From: Larkinella terrae
GTDB taxonomy: Bacteria; Bacteroidota; Bacteroidia; Cytophagales; Spirosomataceae
Assembly: GCF_009668025.1 (NCBI RefSeq)
Contig: NZ_WJXZ01000001.1
Location: 549,814-613,813 of the forward strand
Length of the DNA: 64,000 nt
Reading direction: 5' to 3'
Every line of letters starts with the position of its first letter. Position 1 is the stretch's first letter. The notes under the pieces were generated by a model. The model saw nothing but the letters and a program-made list of their open reading frames with translations. It was not told the origin of the DNA and ran no database searches. The position numbers and the translations under genes were made by a program. This document shows positions 8,543 through 17,845 of this stretch, piece after piece.

Positions 8543-9763
8543 ATGGAGAAAATTAAAGTGGCAAATCCGGTTGTAGAACTGGATGGTGACGAAATGACCC
8601 GAATTATCTGGAAGTTTATCAAAGACAAACTCATCCTGCCGTACATCGACGTTGACATCAAATACTACGATTTGGGCGTTGAATACCGCGATGAGACCAA
8701 CGACCAGGTGACGATCGATGCCGCCAATGCCATCAAAGAATACGGTGTCGGGATCAAATGCGCCACCATCACGCCCGACGAAGACCGCGTCAAAGAATTC
8801 AATCTGAAACAAATGTGGAAATCGCCGAACGGCACCATCCGGAACATTCTGGACGGTACTGTTTTCCGCGAGCCCATCGTCATTAAAAACGTGCCACGTT
8901 TAGTGACCAACTGGTCGGCCCCGATCATCGTCGGTCGGCACGCGTTCGGCGACCAATACCGCGCGACGGATTTCATCGTGCCGGGCAAAGGCAAGCTGAC
9001 GATGAAGTTTGAAGGCGAAGACGGAACCGTTCAGGAATACGGAGTTTACAAATTCCAGGGCCCGGGTGTCGCAATGGGTATGTACAACGTCGACGAGTCG
9101 ATACGCGGTTTCGCCCACGCTTGTTTCAACATGGCGTTGCAGAAAAAATGGCCGCTGTACCTCTCGACCAAAAACACGATTCTGAAGAAATACGACGGTC
9201 GTTTCAAGGATATTTTCCAGGAAATTTACGAAAACGAGTTCAAGGCGAAAGGCGTTCATTACGAACACCGCCTGATCGACGACATGGTGGCCTCCGCCCT
9301 GAAATGGGAAGGTAACTTTGTTTGGGCGTGTAAAAACTACGACGGTGACGTTCAGTCGGATACGGTGGCGCAGGGCTTTGGCTCACTCGGTTTGATGACC
9401 TCCGTACTCGTTACGCCCGATGGCAAAACGATGGAAGCCGAAGCGGCCCACGGAACCGTAACGCGCCACTACCGCGAACACCAGAAAGGCAACCCGACTT
9501 CAACCAACCCGATTGCATCGATTTTTGCCTGGACGCGGGGTCTGGCTTTCCGGGGTAAACTGGACGGCAACCAACCACTGATCGATTTTTCGAACGCCCT
9601 GGAAGCGGTTTGTATCGAAACTGTAGAAAGTGGTAAAATGACGAAGGATCTGGCGTTGTCGGCTTATCCGGCGGGCACGAAACTGGTGGCCGGTGAGCAC
9701 TACCTCAACACCGAGGATTTCCTGGAAGCGCTGGATCAAAACCTGAAAGTGAAGCTGGGCTGA
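8543..9763 (+). CDS. icd: NADP-dependent isocitrate dehydrogenase
   Basis: Oxidative decarboxylation of isocitrate to 2-oxoglutarate in the TCA cycle. At 406 residues it is the eukaryote-like homodimeric form (subfamily II), not the E. coli-type enzyme. Typical segments are [12 protein letters not shown] near the N-terminus, the substrate-binding [10 protein letters not shown], the YDVTEE-equivalent [15 protein letters not shown], the metal-binding DDMVAS and the cofactor region [13 protein letters not shown], whose Arg and His fit NADP rather than NAD. The gene is single: it has its own candidate promoter at 8493 and a strong palindromic terminator from 9782. Confidence 0.95.
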   Translation: MEKIKVANPVVELDGDEMTRIIWKFIKDKLILPYIDVDIKYYDLGVEYRDETNDQVTIDAANAIKEYGVGIKCATITPDEDRVKEFNLKQMWKSPNGTIRNILDGTVFREPIVIKNVPRLVTNWSAPIIVGRHAFGDQYRATDFIVPGKGKLTMKFEGEDGTVQEYGVYKFQGPGVAMGMYNVDESIRGFAHACFNMALQKKWPLYLSTKNTILKKYDGRFKDIFQEIYENEFKAKGVHYEHRLIDDMVASALKWEGNFVWACKNYDGDVQSDTVAQGFGSLGLMTSVLVTPDGKTMEAEAAHGTVTRHYREHQKGNPTSTNPIASIFAWTRGLAFRGKLDGNQPLIDFSNALEAVCIETVESGKMTKDLALSAYPAGTKLVAGEHYLNTEDFLEALDQNLKVKLG

Positions 9764-9781
9764 TTATCCGCTTTCGTATAA

Positions 9782-9828
9782 AACAAAAAGACCCGTCAGG
9801 TTTTCAAAACCTGACGGGTCTTTTTGTT
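9782..9828. terminator. Perfect 47-bp palindrome, bidirectional terminator
   Basis: Two exact 23-base arms flank a single C: the core is CAGGTTTTCAAAACCTG, with AAAAAGACCCG on one side and CGGGTCTTTTT on the other. The T-run on each strand makes it a good intrinsic terminator for icd and for the convergent ygiQ-like gene. Confidence 0.85.
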
Positions 9829-9904
9829 GCCCCTAAATCCCCTAAAGGGGACTTTTGCTTCTGGAGATTCAGCGTCCAAGTCCCCTTTAGGGGATTTAGG
9901 GGCA
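9828..9904. repeat. Dispersed hairpin repeat, family C, copy 2
   Basis: Arms TGCCCCTAAATCCCCTAAAG and CTTTAGGGGATTTAGGGGCA, each followed inward by GGGACTT or AAGTCCC, around a loop of about 23 bases. It lies directly against the icd terminator and before the ygiQ-like stop. Compare 4595-4663. Confidence 0.75.
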
Positions 9905-9911
9905 ACCCCGT

Positions 9912-11816
9912 TTATCGTTTCTTTTTCCCTGAGAAATTCCTCGAAAACTTCGGCTTGCCGGGATTGCTTTGCTTCTGGCTGCCCAGCAACCGTTCCAGTA
10001 AATCCGGGCGATTGAGTTTGGTAAGTCGGTCGCGAATCCAGTTTTTGTATTCGGGTTTGTACCAGAAAAAATAGTTATTCTGAGTCTTCTTTTCCTCCCG
10101 GGTTTTGGCGGTTTTGACCGGTTTCAGCGTATACGGGTGAACCCCCGAATAGTAAATCACCTCGGCCACCGTCATCGGCGTGGGCGTGAAATCCTGTACC
10201 TGTTCGAGCTGAAAACCAAGGTCTTTCGTTTCGGCCGCCAGATTGGCCATGTCCTGCTCCTCGCAACCGGGATGCGATGAAATGAAGTACGGAATCAGCG
10301 GCTGTTTCAAGTTGTGTTTCTCCGAAATCTCGTCGTATTTCTTCTTGAACGTTTTGAAGTACTTGAACGACGGTTTCCGCATGATCCGCAGCGTATCGTC
10401 GGATGTATGCTCGGGAGCGACCTTCAACCGGCCCGAAACATGGCGCGTGATCAGTTGCTCCATGTATTCGTCGTGGTTGCCGTCCTGGTTGTTTTTGTTG
10501 AAATCATCGACCAGCAAATCGTACCGCACACCCGAACCGACAAACGCTTTTTTAATCCTCGGATCGGCATCGACCTTGCGGTACAGTTCGGTCAGCGGTT
10601 TGTGCGAGGTGTCGAGGTTCGAGCAAATCACCGGGTGAATGCAGCTCGGACTCTGGCAGCGGGCGCAGATCGACTCGTCTTTGCCCTTCATCTGGTACAT
10701 ATTCGCCGACGGGCCGCCCAAATCCGAGATGTAACCCTTGAACTCCGGATGCTTCGTGATTTCGTCGACTTCCTTCAACACCGATTTTTCGCTCCGCGAC
10801 GCAATGAACTTGCCCTGGTGCGCCGAAATCGTGCAGAAACTACACCCGCCGAAACAGCCCCGGTGCATATTCACCGAGAATTTGATCATTTCGTACGCCG
10901 GAATCGGCCCCCGCTTTTTGTATTTCGGGTGCGGCAGCCGCGTGTACGGCAAATCGAACGATTTATCGATTTCGGCTTCATCCATCGTCTTGAACGGCGG
11001 ATTAATGACCAGCACCTGATCGCCCACGTTCTGCGTAATCCGGTTGGCCTGCCATTTGTTCGACTCCACCTCCACGATCTTGAAATTGGCCGCGTATTTA
11101 ATCTTGTCGTCCAGGCATTCTTCGTGGCTCGCCAGCGCGACCGTATTCCAGTTATTATAATCGCGCAGTTCGGTACGGCCGTCGTGCAGAAACGACACCT
11201 GGTTGATGTTGCGCATCGACGAAAACGGCACGCCTTTCAGCACCAGTTTCAGGATTTCGCGCAGCGGTTGTTCGCCCATCCCGTACACCAGCATATCGGC
11301 CCCGGCATCCACCAGAATCGACGGCATCAATTTGTCCTGCCAGTAGTCGTAATGGGTCACCCGGCGCAGCGATGCCTCGATGCCGCCGAGCAAAACCGGT
11401 ACATCGGGAAACAGTTGTTTCAGGATTTTGGTGTAGACAATGGTCGCGTAATCGGGCCGAAAACCGGCTTCGCCACCGGGCGTGTAGGAATCGTTGGAAC
11501 GCAGGCGTTTATTGGCCGTGTAGTGATTCACCATCGAATCCATACAGCCCGCCGTTACGCCAAAGAAGTATTTCGGTTTGCCAAATTTCTTGAAATCGCG
11601 CAGGTCGTCCTTCCAGTTGGGCTGGGCAATAATCGCGACCCTGAACCCTTCGCTCTCCATGATCCGGCCGATCACGGCGGTTCCAAACGCTGGATGGTCC
11701 ACGTAGGCATCCCCGGACACCAGCACAATATCCACTTCATCCCAGCCGCGTTTCTCCACTTCCTGTTTCGTCAGCGGCAGCCAGTCGGTTAGGGGTCTTT
11801 CCATCATTCGCTCCAT
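9912..11816 (-). CDS. YgiQ family radical SAM protein
   Basis: A 634-residue radical S-adenosylmethionine protein with the cluster-binding CxxxCxxC in HRGCFGGCSFC (near residue 320). The N-terminal third is the YgiQ-specific domain (DIVLVSGDAYVDHPAFG), followed by the SAM barrel with GGIEASLRR before the cluster. A further Cys set, CARCQSPSCIHPVIC near 390, is usual in this family. The C-terminal 40 residues are basic and low in complexity (KQSNPGKPKFSRNFSGKKKR), suggesting contact with nucleic acid. The reaction is unknown. An in-frame Met at residue 5 is an equally good start. Confidence 0.9.
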   Translation of the reverse strand: MERMMERPLTDWLPLTKQEVEKRGWDEVDIVLVSGDAYVDHPAFGTAVIGRIMESEGFRVAIIAQPNWKDDLRDFKKFGKPKYFFGVTAGCMDSMVNHYTANKRLRSNDSYTPGGEAGFRPDYATIVYTKILKQLFPDVPVLLGGIEASLRRVTHYDYWQDKLMPSILVDAGADMLVYGMGEQPLREILKLVLKGVPFSSMRNINQVSFLHDGRTELRDYNNWNTVALASHEECLDDKIKYAANFKIVEVESNKWQANRITQNVGDQVLVINPPFKTMDEAEIDKSFDLPYTRLPHPKYKKRGPIPAYEMIKFSVNMHRGCFGGCSFCTISAHQGKFIASRSEKSVLKEVDEITKHPEFKGYISDLGGPSANMYQMKGKDESICARCQSPSCIHPVICSNLDTSHKPLTELYRKVDADPRIKKAFVGSGVRYDLLVDDFNKNNQDGNHDEYMEQLITRHVSGRLKVAPEHTSDDTLRIMRKPSFKYFKTFKKKYDEISEKHNLKQPLIPYFISSHPGCEEQDMANLAAETKDLGFQLEQVQDFTPTPMTVAEVIYYSGVHPYTLKPVKTAKTREEKKTQNNYFFWYKPEYKNWIRDRLTKLNRPDLLERLLGSQKQSNPGKPKFSRNFSGKKKR

Positions 11817-11939
11817 AGTAGTTCCTTGAGAACCAACGAAATTACGAAATAATTCAATGGGAGAGGATTAACTTTAAGAGAGAGTGTAACCGCCGGATGG
11901 CGAATTATTGCCTCAGAAATCGGACGGTTTGGTAACAAA

Positions 11940-11972
11940 ACAGCCGCTCGGTTTTCAAAACCGGGCGGCTGT
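11940..11972. terminator. Palindrome with GGTTTTCAAAACC-like core
   Basis: ACAGCCGCTCGGTTTT and AAAACCGGGCGGCTGT flank a single C with one mismatched pair. It falls about 80 bases beyond the stop of the minus-strand kelch-like lipoprotein's upstream neighbour, in the 236-base gap before ygiQ. The core resembles those at 9782 and 6137. The rest of the gap holds nothing recognisable. Confidence 0.55.
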
Positions 11973-12052
11973 CCTATTCTAGTGGGCAGTGTTGTTTTAG
12001 CAACTGACGCTATTCGCAGACTCCTTGCTGTCAGCACATTCTGAAGATGGCA

Positions 12053-13153
12053 TCAATTGGAAATGTACTCTACCAACTGATTATCCTTGTTGATAAAATA
12101 AGCCTTGTCATTTAAAGCACTACCAACGATCAATGGACTGGCAGTAGCAAATTTTTCCCACAGATTGGTATTTGGTGTAAACCGAATCAACTGACCATCT
12201 GAAGTGATGATATAACTGGAATTATTGATAGAAAAAGCTTGATGGGCTCCGGTTAGGTTATAATCGGCAGGTGTGTGAATTATCTTTTTCACGACTAATG
12301 ATGTACCGTCTGGGCTTTTAGTGGTGGTGTACTCATAAAGTTCGTGGGACAAAACATTATTCCGAAGCTCGTCATATCCATAAAAAGGGTCGAACATGCT
12401 TGTTCGATAGGTATCTCCACCACCTATGTAAACCTGGTCATTGAGAGCGAATCCAAAACCATTTTTTCGCATTACTTTGTACTTAATCAAGTTGAACTCT
12501 GTGGGATTAGATGGAATATCCGGAAAGGCAGGGCTTCCCAAAATAGTAATATTTACTCGGTTCCAACCTGTTGAAGCGTTATAAAGACCTCCTTCTTCAT
12601 TCATAAAAGTTGCCATACTATTCTGGGTGCGATACGTTCCCCAAAGCACAAGTCCTCCATTTTGGAGATTAAAAGAAATGGCACCTGTCCCGATTTGGGG
12701 GCCCGATCCTGCAGTATTAGGTGGCGAATCAACGGTTTTCCAGTTATCAGTACCAGGATCGTATTCGTAGAAAGTCTTCGAATATTCCTCCACACCAAAT
12801 GTTGAGGTAAGATCGTGTCCTCCGGTTTGTGCCAGGCCCAGGTATAGTTTTTCGCCAACAGTAAAGTAGCTAAGCCCCATGGTTAACTTACCTGTAAAAT
12901 CCTTTTTTGCTTTCCATGAATTCGTAGCGAAATCATACTGCCAGAGCTTTGTTAAGAGGTTAGGAAGTTTTTCATCCTGAACCCCCACATATAAACTTCC
13001 TTTTAGATTCACCATAAATAACGGATTTGGCGAAGGTAATGGAGCTAGCGTTCGCCAGCCTTCCGGCTGTTCTGGGGTGAGATGGTCTCTCAAGCAGCCT
13101 CCGCAAAATAGGGTTAAGGCAAGTAAACAGAGAAAGGTGAAATTTCGTAACAT
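12053..13153 (-). CDS. Kelch/beta-propeller-like lipoprotein
   Basis: Starts at MLRNFTFLCLLALTLFCGGC, a classical lipoprotein signal whose lipobox ends at Cys20; the mature protein follows with RDHLTPEQPEGWRTLAPLPSP. The 367 residues contain irregular kelch-type repeats (LWQYDFATNSWKAKKDF, FYEYDPGTDNWKTVDSP, IRFTPNTNLWEKFATASP), suggesting a surface-anchored propeller. The frame is open for 30 codons upstream, but these lack coding character. Composition is clearly AT-richer than the neighbouring genes, so the gene may be recently acquired. Function unknown. Confidence 0.75.
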   Translation of the reverse strand: MLRNFTFLCLLALTLFCGGCLRDHLTPEQPEGWRTLAPLPSPNPLFMVNLKGSLYVGVQDEKLPNLLTKLWQYDFATNSWKAKKDFTGKLTMGLSYFTVGEKLYLGLAQTGGHDLTSTFGVEEYSKTFYEYDPGTDNWKTVDSPPNTAGSGPQIGTGAISFNLQNGGLVLWGTYRTQNSMATFMNEEGGLYNASTGWNRVNITILGSPAFPDIPSNPTEFNLIKYKVMRKNGFGFALNDQVYIGGGDTYRTSMFDPFYGYDELRNNVLSHELYEYTTTKSPDGTSLVVKKIIHTPADYNLTGAHQAFSINNSSYIITSDGQLIRFTPNTNLWEKFATASPLIVGSALNDKAYFINKDNQLVEYISN

Positions 13154-13197
13154 AAAAATGGGTGTGGTTAAAGAATATTGCACATATAGAAAAATAG

Positions 13198-13225
13198 GCA
13201 TGTATTGTTGTTTATTTACATGCCT
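13198..13225. promoter_or_regulatory. Inverted repeat upstream of the kelch-like lipoprotein
   Basis: GGCATGTA and TACATGCC (exact complements) are separated by 12 bases, 45 bases before the minus-strand start codon. Possible operator or 5'-UTR hairpin; no regulator is known. Confidence 0.35.
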
Positions 13226-13267
13226 AATCTTTCCAGAAATCACTTATGGGTTCAAATATAAAAGCAG

Positions 13268-13301
13268 TATTTTTAATTTGTACATGCAATTTAAAAATAC
13301 T
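13268..13301. repeat. AT-rich inverted repeat in a divergent promoter region
   Basis: GTATTTTTAA and TTAAAAATAC form exact 10-base arms around a 14-base loop containing TGTACA. It lies between the two divergent lipoprotein genes, in the most AT-rich stretch of this part of the window. Operator or hairpin role unknown. Confidence 0.4.
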
Positions 13302-13418
13302 TTTTCGCTCAATTCTCCCTGACTATCTTTTTTACATAAGAAGCATCGAATGTCTCCGGAGATTTTCCCAACCTTTTCCCTCCTTCCTGCGTCTTATAGT
13401 AAAACAGTGGTAAACCCG

Positions 13419-13766
13419 ATGAAGACGCTCGTGCTCATTTTTCTCTTAACCGCCTGCCAGCCCAACTCTTGGGACAACGAGGTGGCAGTTAGCCCCGATT
13501 GCCCGGATTATGTCGAATGGAAAAAAGCAGCCGAACTGCGCGAAGTGCCGGGTGTGGTGATCAACGAAGCCGAATCCTCGTCAACCAGTACCTGGGTCTA
13601 CATCCAAACCAGCGACAAAACCCGCTATTTCGCCTGCAATCTTCCCCAACAGGTTCGGAAAACCGGTACGAAAGTGGTTTTTAATGCCGACGAGTTTGCG
13701 CCCCCGCCGAACGTCCGGCTGGCGGGGGTTCCGGTTAAGTTGACGAAATTGCGGACTGCGCCCTGA
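13419..13766 (+). CDS. Small lipoprotein of unknown function
   Basis: A 115-residue protein if it starts at MKTLVLIFLLTACQPN, where the lipobox LTAC predicts lipidation at Cys13. Twenty-three codons open upstream look non-coding. The mature part is acidic, with a pair of Cys (near 26 and 76) that might form a disulfide. It resembles short Bacteroidota proteins of unknown role that carry a single beta-barrel or OB-like domain, but I cannot name the family. It converges on the glycosyltransferase gene with a 6-base gap. Confidence 0.6.
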   Translation: MKTLVLIFLLTACQPNSWDNEVAVSPDCPDYVEWKKAAELREVPGVVINEAESSSTSTWVYIQTSDKTRYFACNLPQQVRKTGTKVVFNADEFAPPPNVRLAGVPVKLTKLRTAP

Positions 13767-13772
13767 TCAGGA

Positions 13773-14597
13773 TTATTGATTGAGCTGGGCAATGACCCGT
13801 TGGTCGGCCTGCCGAATCAACTTCTTGACGCTCCGTAAACCACGCAGGATGAGCCGGGTACGGAAATAGAGCACGATGGGCTTCGGAAAATGTTTGCGGG
13901 CAAACAGCAGGCTGCACTGGTGGTAACTTAAATTGAAAAACTTCTCTTCGATGCCCGAGTCAACCCCACCCTGATTACTGGCGTGATGAACCAGCGCGGC
14001 CGCAGCCACATAGGCCATTCGGCATCCGGCGCGAAAAGCACGCAGGCCAAAATCGGCGTCTTCGTGAACGGCAACCCCGGCGAAACCTTCGTCAAACAAT
14101 CCGATTTTGTCGAAAACCGCGCGGGAAACCGAGAAATTAGCGCCCGTGATGACATTCACCGGACCGTCGGTCGGGCAGTCGTCCCCCCCTTTGAATTTCA
14201 GGTACCACGTTAGCCAGGATGGGCTCGACTGGGGCGGAACGTGCCGTTCGATGATCCGGCCCTGAACCACTTCCAAACCGCTCTGGTGCGCCCGGTAATG
14301 CGCCCGCAGGAAATCCGGTTCGAACTCCGTGTCGTCGTCAATGAACACAATTACTTCACCCCGGGCGTGTTGAAGACCCAGATTGCGGGCCGCCGTCAGC
14401 GACGGTTTTTCGCTCTTGATGAGCCGAAAGCAATTTTGATGATCGTCCAGAAACTGCCGGGTTACCGGTTTATGCTGGCGGGTTTGATCGACTACAATGA
14501 TTTCATAATCACGGAAGTCTTGCCGAAAAGCGCATTGCAGGCATTGAACCAACAATTCTTCGCGGTTGTAGGTCGGAATAATTAACGATATGAGCAC
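13773..14597 (-). CDS. Glycosyltransferase family 2
   Basis: A 274-residue GT-A enzyme that transfers a sugar from a nucleotide-sugar donor. The N-terminus LISLIIPTYNREELL is the standard GT2 opening; the metal-binding DxD is the DDD of VFIDDDTEF near residue 94, and the acceptor-side acid is in HEDADFGLR near 185. There are no membrane segments, so it works in the cytoplasm or on the inner leaflet. The substrate cannot be told; there is no polysaccharide gene cluster around it, and it sits between a lipoprotein and the thioredoxin-fold gene 24 bases away on the same strand. Confidence 0.88.
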   Translation of the reverse strand: MLISLIIPTYNREELLVQCLQCAFRQDFRDYEIIVVDQTRQHKPVTRQFLDDHQNCFRLIKSEKPSLTAARNLGLQHARGEVIVFIDDDTEFEPDFLRAHYRAHQSGLEVVQGRIIERHVPPQSSPSWLTWYLKFKGGDDCPTDGPVNVITGANFSVSRAVFDKIGLFDEGFAGVAVHEDADFGLRAFRAGCRMAYVAAAALVHHASNQGGVDSGIEEKFFNLSYHQCSLLFARKHFPKPIVLYFRTRLILRGLRSVKKLIRQADQRVIAQLNQ

Positions 14598-14621
14598 AAA
14601 TGAACGGTGAGATGGCTTTCA

Positions 14622-16289
14622 TCATTTTTCCCGAAGGAGTTTTAGGACTTCGTCAGGTTTGGAGGGCAGGGGGGCATCACGCTTGATGAATTTTCCATCC
14701 CGGCCCAGCAGCGTAGCCGCCGGAACAACATCGCTCCGCATCAACGCAATCAGACTATCAAACTGGTCTGTTTCAACAAATACGTGCAAACCTTTGGCCT
14801 TGTTTTTGGCGACCGACTCGCGCCAGAGTTCGGTCGACGTTTCGCTGGTGCCGACGTAAACAAACAGGATGTCGCGGCTCCCCAATTGCTCCTGAAGGGC
14901 GCGGGCGGCCTGCAACTCCAGCCGCGAGGCTTCCACATCGGGCGACCAGGCCAGCACGTAAATCAACCGCCCCTGGGCCTGCGCCTGAAACTGCTCAATC
15001 AGCTCTTTACCGTATCGGCTGGAACGCAGGAGCGTTACCCCCGACAAAACCTCCACCGGCTGATTGATCTGCTTGCTGAACTTAGCCGCCACCGCATTGA
15101 TCGTTGCGCTGTCTTTTACCTCCAGCCGATACAATTCCTCCAGTGAAAGCCGGTAATGCGGATCACCCACCTGCGGCATAATGTGCTGATACAGTAATTC
15201 CTGATTTTTCAGCTCGATCGTGGGCAGATTTGTTGCCAGAAAATTTGCTTTCAGGTAATCCAAACCGGTTGTATCCACAACTTTCCGCAAGTGCGACATC
15301 CGGGTTTCGTACACCAGCAACTTGGCCAGGGTGTCCTGGTGGCGCTGTAAAATCCGCTGCAACATCGGCATATCACGGTTGGTGCCGGTTCGGCCGGTTT
15401 TGAGTTCGTTGATTCGGGCCCGCTCCGTTTCGGAAAGGTCCCGAATATACCGGTCGACCAGATTGGCAAACGTTCCCACCGGAATCCCTCGGCCGTCCTG
15501 ATCGGCAATGCGGGAAGCTGCGTACAACGAAAACCGCTCCAGGGCGGTCGCCCGCTGAACGGTCAGAAACAAATCGTTGGCCGGGCGCAAATTGCTGATC
15601 GGCACATTGGTTTCCAGGCGCGTATCCTGCTCGGCACTGGCTTTGTCGTACAGAAAAGCGGCTACCTCGTATTTGACCCCGGATTTGATATATTGATCTA
15701 GCAAGGGCAAAATCTCGTGAGTCTCGCGGTATTTTTCGTAGGTAGTGATAAACTCATTGGTCAGAATCTTCCGGCTGTCTTCGGCCGAACGCCCTTCTAC
15801 CTTTCTCGTCAGCTGACGACCATCGGCTTTGGGTTTGTTTTTAAATTCAAATACCTTGTAACGAGTCAGTTGATTATTAACCTGCGCATTGGCACCGCTG
15901 AACCGGAAAGGGGCGTCAGACAGAAAAAGAGAATCCGCATCGAGCGCAATTTCGATGGTTCCGGCCGAAGCCAGAAAAGCGGTCGAAATCTGGCCAAAAT
16001 TGAAATACAACTCTTCGTAAGGGTAAACCAGCGGCAAGGTCACCTTGAACGAGCCATCGGGTTCGAGCGGGGCCGGGCGCGCCAGTTCGCGGCTGGCCTG
16101 CAAAATGTTGTTGCGCGAAATGGTAACGTTGGGACTTTGTCGGTACAGTTGAATGGTCAGATTTTTGATCCGACCCGACACCGTCACAGAATCCGATTTC
16201 AACTGGCCGTAAGCCACCAAAAGTTGGCCCGAAAACAGGAACAGCAGCAGACTAAAAACCGGTATTATTTTATAGCGAAGCGTTGGCAT
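14622..16289 (-). CDS. Exported TlpA-like thioredoxin-fold protein lacking CxxC
   Basis: A 555-residue exported protein, starting at MPTLRYKIIPVFSLLLFLF with a signal peptide to about residue 28 (VAYG). An N-terminal beta-rich domain (about 30-150) resembles those in front of Bacteroidota TlpA/DUF4369 proteins, a long helical middle follows, and the last 130 residues have a thioredoxin fold. Where TlpA has WCxxC this protein reads AWSPDVEASRLE, so both redox cysteines are absent, while the cis-Pro loop (VVPAATLLGRDGKF) remains. It is therefore unlikely to be a disulfide reductase; a chaperone or scaffold role is possible. It lies 85 bases after nuoC on the same strand. Confidence 0.7.
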   Translation of the reverse strand: MPTLRYKIIPVFSLLLFLFSGQLLVAYGQLKSDSVTVSGRIKNLTIQLYRQSPNVTISRNNILQASRELARPAPLEPDGSFKVTLPLVYPYEELYFNFGQISTAFLASAGTIEIALDADSLFLSDAPFRFSGANAQVNNQLTRYKVFEFKNKPKADGRQLTRKVEGRSAEDSRKILTNEFITTYEKYRETHEILPLLDQYIKSGVKYEVAAFLYDKASAEQDTRLETNVPISNLRPANDLFLTVQRATALERFSLYAASRIADQDGRGIPVGTFANLVDRYIRDLSETERARINELKTGRTGTNRDMPMLQRILQRHQDTLAKLLVYETRMSHLRKVVDTTGLDYLKANFLATNLPTIELKNQELLYQHIMPQVGDPHYRLSLEELYRLEVKDSATINAVAAKFSKQINQPVEVLSGVTLLRSSRYGKELIEQFQAQAQGRLIYVLAWSPDVEASRLELQAARALQEQLGSRDILFVYVGTSETSTELWRESVAKNKAKGLHVFVETDQFDSLIALMRSDVVPAATLLGRDGKFIKRDAPLPSKPDEVLKLLREK

Positions 16290-16374
16290 GAAGGCAATTC
16301 TCAAGTCCGTAATCCAGAAATGATACAAGTTAAACTGACAATTGCACACTACCAAATGGGATTGCTCTCAGGTT

Positions 16375-16872
16375 CTATTTCACCTTGATTCCGTGATAAG
16401 TCTCCAGGTCCTGATAATCTTTCCGTAGCGGATGGCCCTGCCAGTCGGTGGGCATCAGAATCCGACGCAGATCGGGGTGTCCGGCAAACTGAATCCCGAC
16501 CAGGTCGTAGATTTCACGCTCGTGCCAGTCGGCGGTTCGCCAGATCGTGCTAACCGTTGGAACAACCGGCAGCGGTTCGCCTTCGGCGTTGCGCGGCACC
16601 ACAACTTTTAGCATCAGATTGTGTTCGTACGGAATCGAGGTGAGGTTGTAGACGACCTCCATTGTGTTGGCTTGCAGACCGTTATCGATGCCGGTCATGC
16701 AAGCCAGAAAGTCGAAGTAAAGCCGGTCGTCGTCGCGCAAAAACCGGCAAAGCCCGGCAATTCGATTCGACTCGACCACCAGAAAAGGCTGCGGATTGGT
16801 GGTGTTGGTTTGCCGGATTACGTCGGTGCCGAACTCAGCCACCAGCAGCTCGGCAATTTCAGAAAAAGTCAT
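16375..16872 (-). CDS. nuoC: NADH-quinone oxidoreductase subunit C
   Basis: The 30-kDa-type subunit of the hydrophilic arm of respiratory complex I. At 165 residues it is a separate NuoC, not fused to NuoD. The family signature is clear: EREIYDLVGIQFAGHPDLRR then ILMPTDWQGHPLRKDY. It is the last complex I gene of this cluster; nuoD and later genes do not follow. A small lipoprotein gene separates it from nuoB, with 8 bases between that gene's stop and the nuoC start. Confidence 0.93.
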   Translation of the reverse strand: MTFSEIAELLVAEFGTDVIRQTNTTNPQPFLVVESNRIAGLCRFLRDDDRLYFDFLACMTGIDNGLQANTMEVVYNLTSIPYEHNLMLKVVVPRNAEGEPLPVVPTVSTIWRTADWHEREIYDLVGIQFAGHPDLRRILMPTDWQGHPLRKDYQDLETYHGIKVK

Positions 16873-16880
16873 TCCGCAAG

Positions 16881-17228
16881 TTAGCGAATGGAAACGACGG
16901 TTATTTCGTCGGCTTCAAATTTTGCGCCCCAGCCGCACTGAACGGTTTTCTTGCGGCCCGTAAATTTATAAATGATATTCCCCTGTTTCTGCGGTTCTTT
17001 ACCCACAAAGCTTTCAACCAGCGCGATGGATTCGGCATCGGGCGCATAGCGAATGATTTTGTTGGGATCATTCCAGTTGAGGACAATGTTGGTTTCACAG
17101 GCGTCATAAGCCAGTCCGTTGGGATACAACATCGCATCAGCGCGCAGTTCAGAACCGGTTGGCTCGTCGTTTTCCCGGCACATAGCCATACAAAATACCG
17201 TCAGAAGGGTTATCAGGGTGGTTTTCAT
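16881..17228 (-). CDS. Small lipoprotein encoded inside the nuo cluster
   Basis: A 115-residue protein with a lipoprotein-type signal, MKTTLITLLTVFCMAMC, whose lipobox ends at Cys17. The mature part contains two further Cys (near 43 and 98) and no recognised domain. It lies between nuoB (34-base gap) and nuoC (8-base gap) on the same strand, so it is almost certainly co-transcribed with complex I genes. I know of no such subunit in standard bacterial complex I. It could be an assembly or envelope factor, or a passenger. It resembles the small lipoprotein at 13419 in length and layout only. Confidence 0.65.
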   Translation of the reverse strand: MKTTLITLLTVFCMAMCRENDEPTGSELRADAMLYPNGLAYDACETNIVLNWNDPNKIIRYAPDAESIALVESFVGKEPQKQGNIIYKFTGRKKTVQCGWGAKFEADEITVVSIR

Positions 17229-17262
17229 AAAAGAATGGGTCGATTTTATCCGTATGACCCTT

Positions 17263-17823
17263 TTATCCTTTGAGAGGTTGGAAAGAGGCAGCTTCCTTTT
17301 CCTCCATCGCCAGCAAGGCCGTCGGCGCGGGCTCGTCGATCAGCGAACTGGCCCGGATCTTTTCCTGAAGTTTCAAAAAACCGCCAATCAAGGCTTCAGG
17401 GCGCGGTGGACAACCGGGCACGTAAACATCGACGGGGATGATCCGATCGACGCCCTTGACAACGTGGTAGCCATGCTGCCAGTAGGGCCCTCCGCAGTTC
17501 GAACACGAGCCCATCGAAATGACGTAGCGCGGTTCGGGCATCTGCTCGTAAAGCCGCCGGATGCGGTCGGCCATTTTAAAAGTAACCGTTCCCGAAACAA
17601 TCATAACGTCGGACTGCCGGGGCGAAGGCCGGGGAAAAATCCCGAACCGCTCCAGATCATAACCCGACGCGAAGGTCTGCATCATTTCGATGGCACAACA
17701 CGCCAGCCCAAAACCCATCGGCCACATCGACGACAATCGCGCCCAGTTCAGCAGGTCTTCGGCGGTGGTCAGCAGCACTCCGCCTTCACCAGATTTAAAT
17801 CGTTGATCGAGTAAGCCGTTCAT
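17263..17823 (-). CDS. nuoB: NADH-quinone oxidoreductase subunit B
   Basis: The PSST-type subunit holding iron-sulfur cluster N2, next to the quinone site. The four cluster ligands are visible: the tandem Cys of [11 protein letters not shown], one in [12 protein letters not shown] and one in VPGCPPRPE. At 186 residues it is normal in length. It follows nuoA after a 93-base gap containing an inverted repeat and precedes the small lipoprotein gene. Confidence 0.95.
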   Translation of the reverse strand: MNGLLDQRFKSGEGGVLLTTAEDLLNWARLSSMWPMGFGLACCAIEMMQTFASGYDLERFGIFPRPSPRQSDVMIVSGTVTFKMADRIRRLYEQMPEPRYVISMGSCSNCGGPYWQHGYHVVKGVDRIIPVDVYVPGCPPRPEALIGGFLKLQEKIRASSLIDEPAPTALLAMEEKEAASFQPLKG

Positions 17824-17845
17824 TATCTTATGGTTTACGGTTTTT

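Noticed and set aside
10314-11792. 492-residue plus-strand open frame
   Set aside because: It is antisense to the ygiQ-like gene, whose radical SAM motifs are certain. The antisense product is rich in Arg, His and Val without domains, as expected for a mirror of GC-skewed codons.
11817-12052. 77-residue minus-strand frame before ygiQ
   Set aside because: It is formed by the terminator palindrome and AT-rich flank, without coding character.
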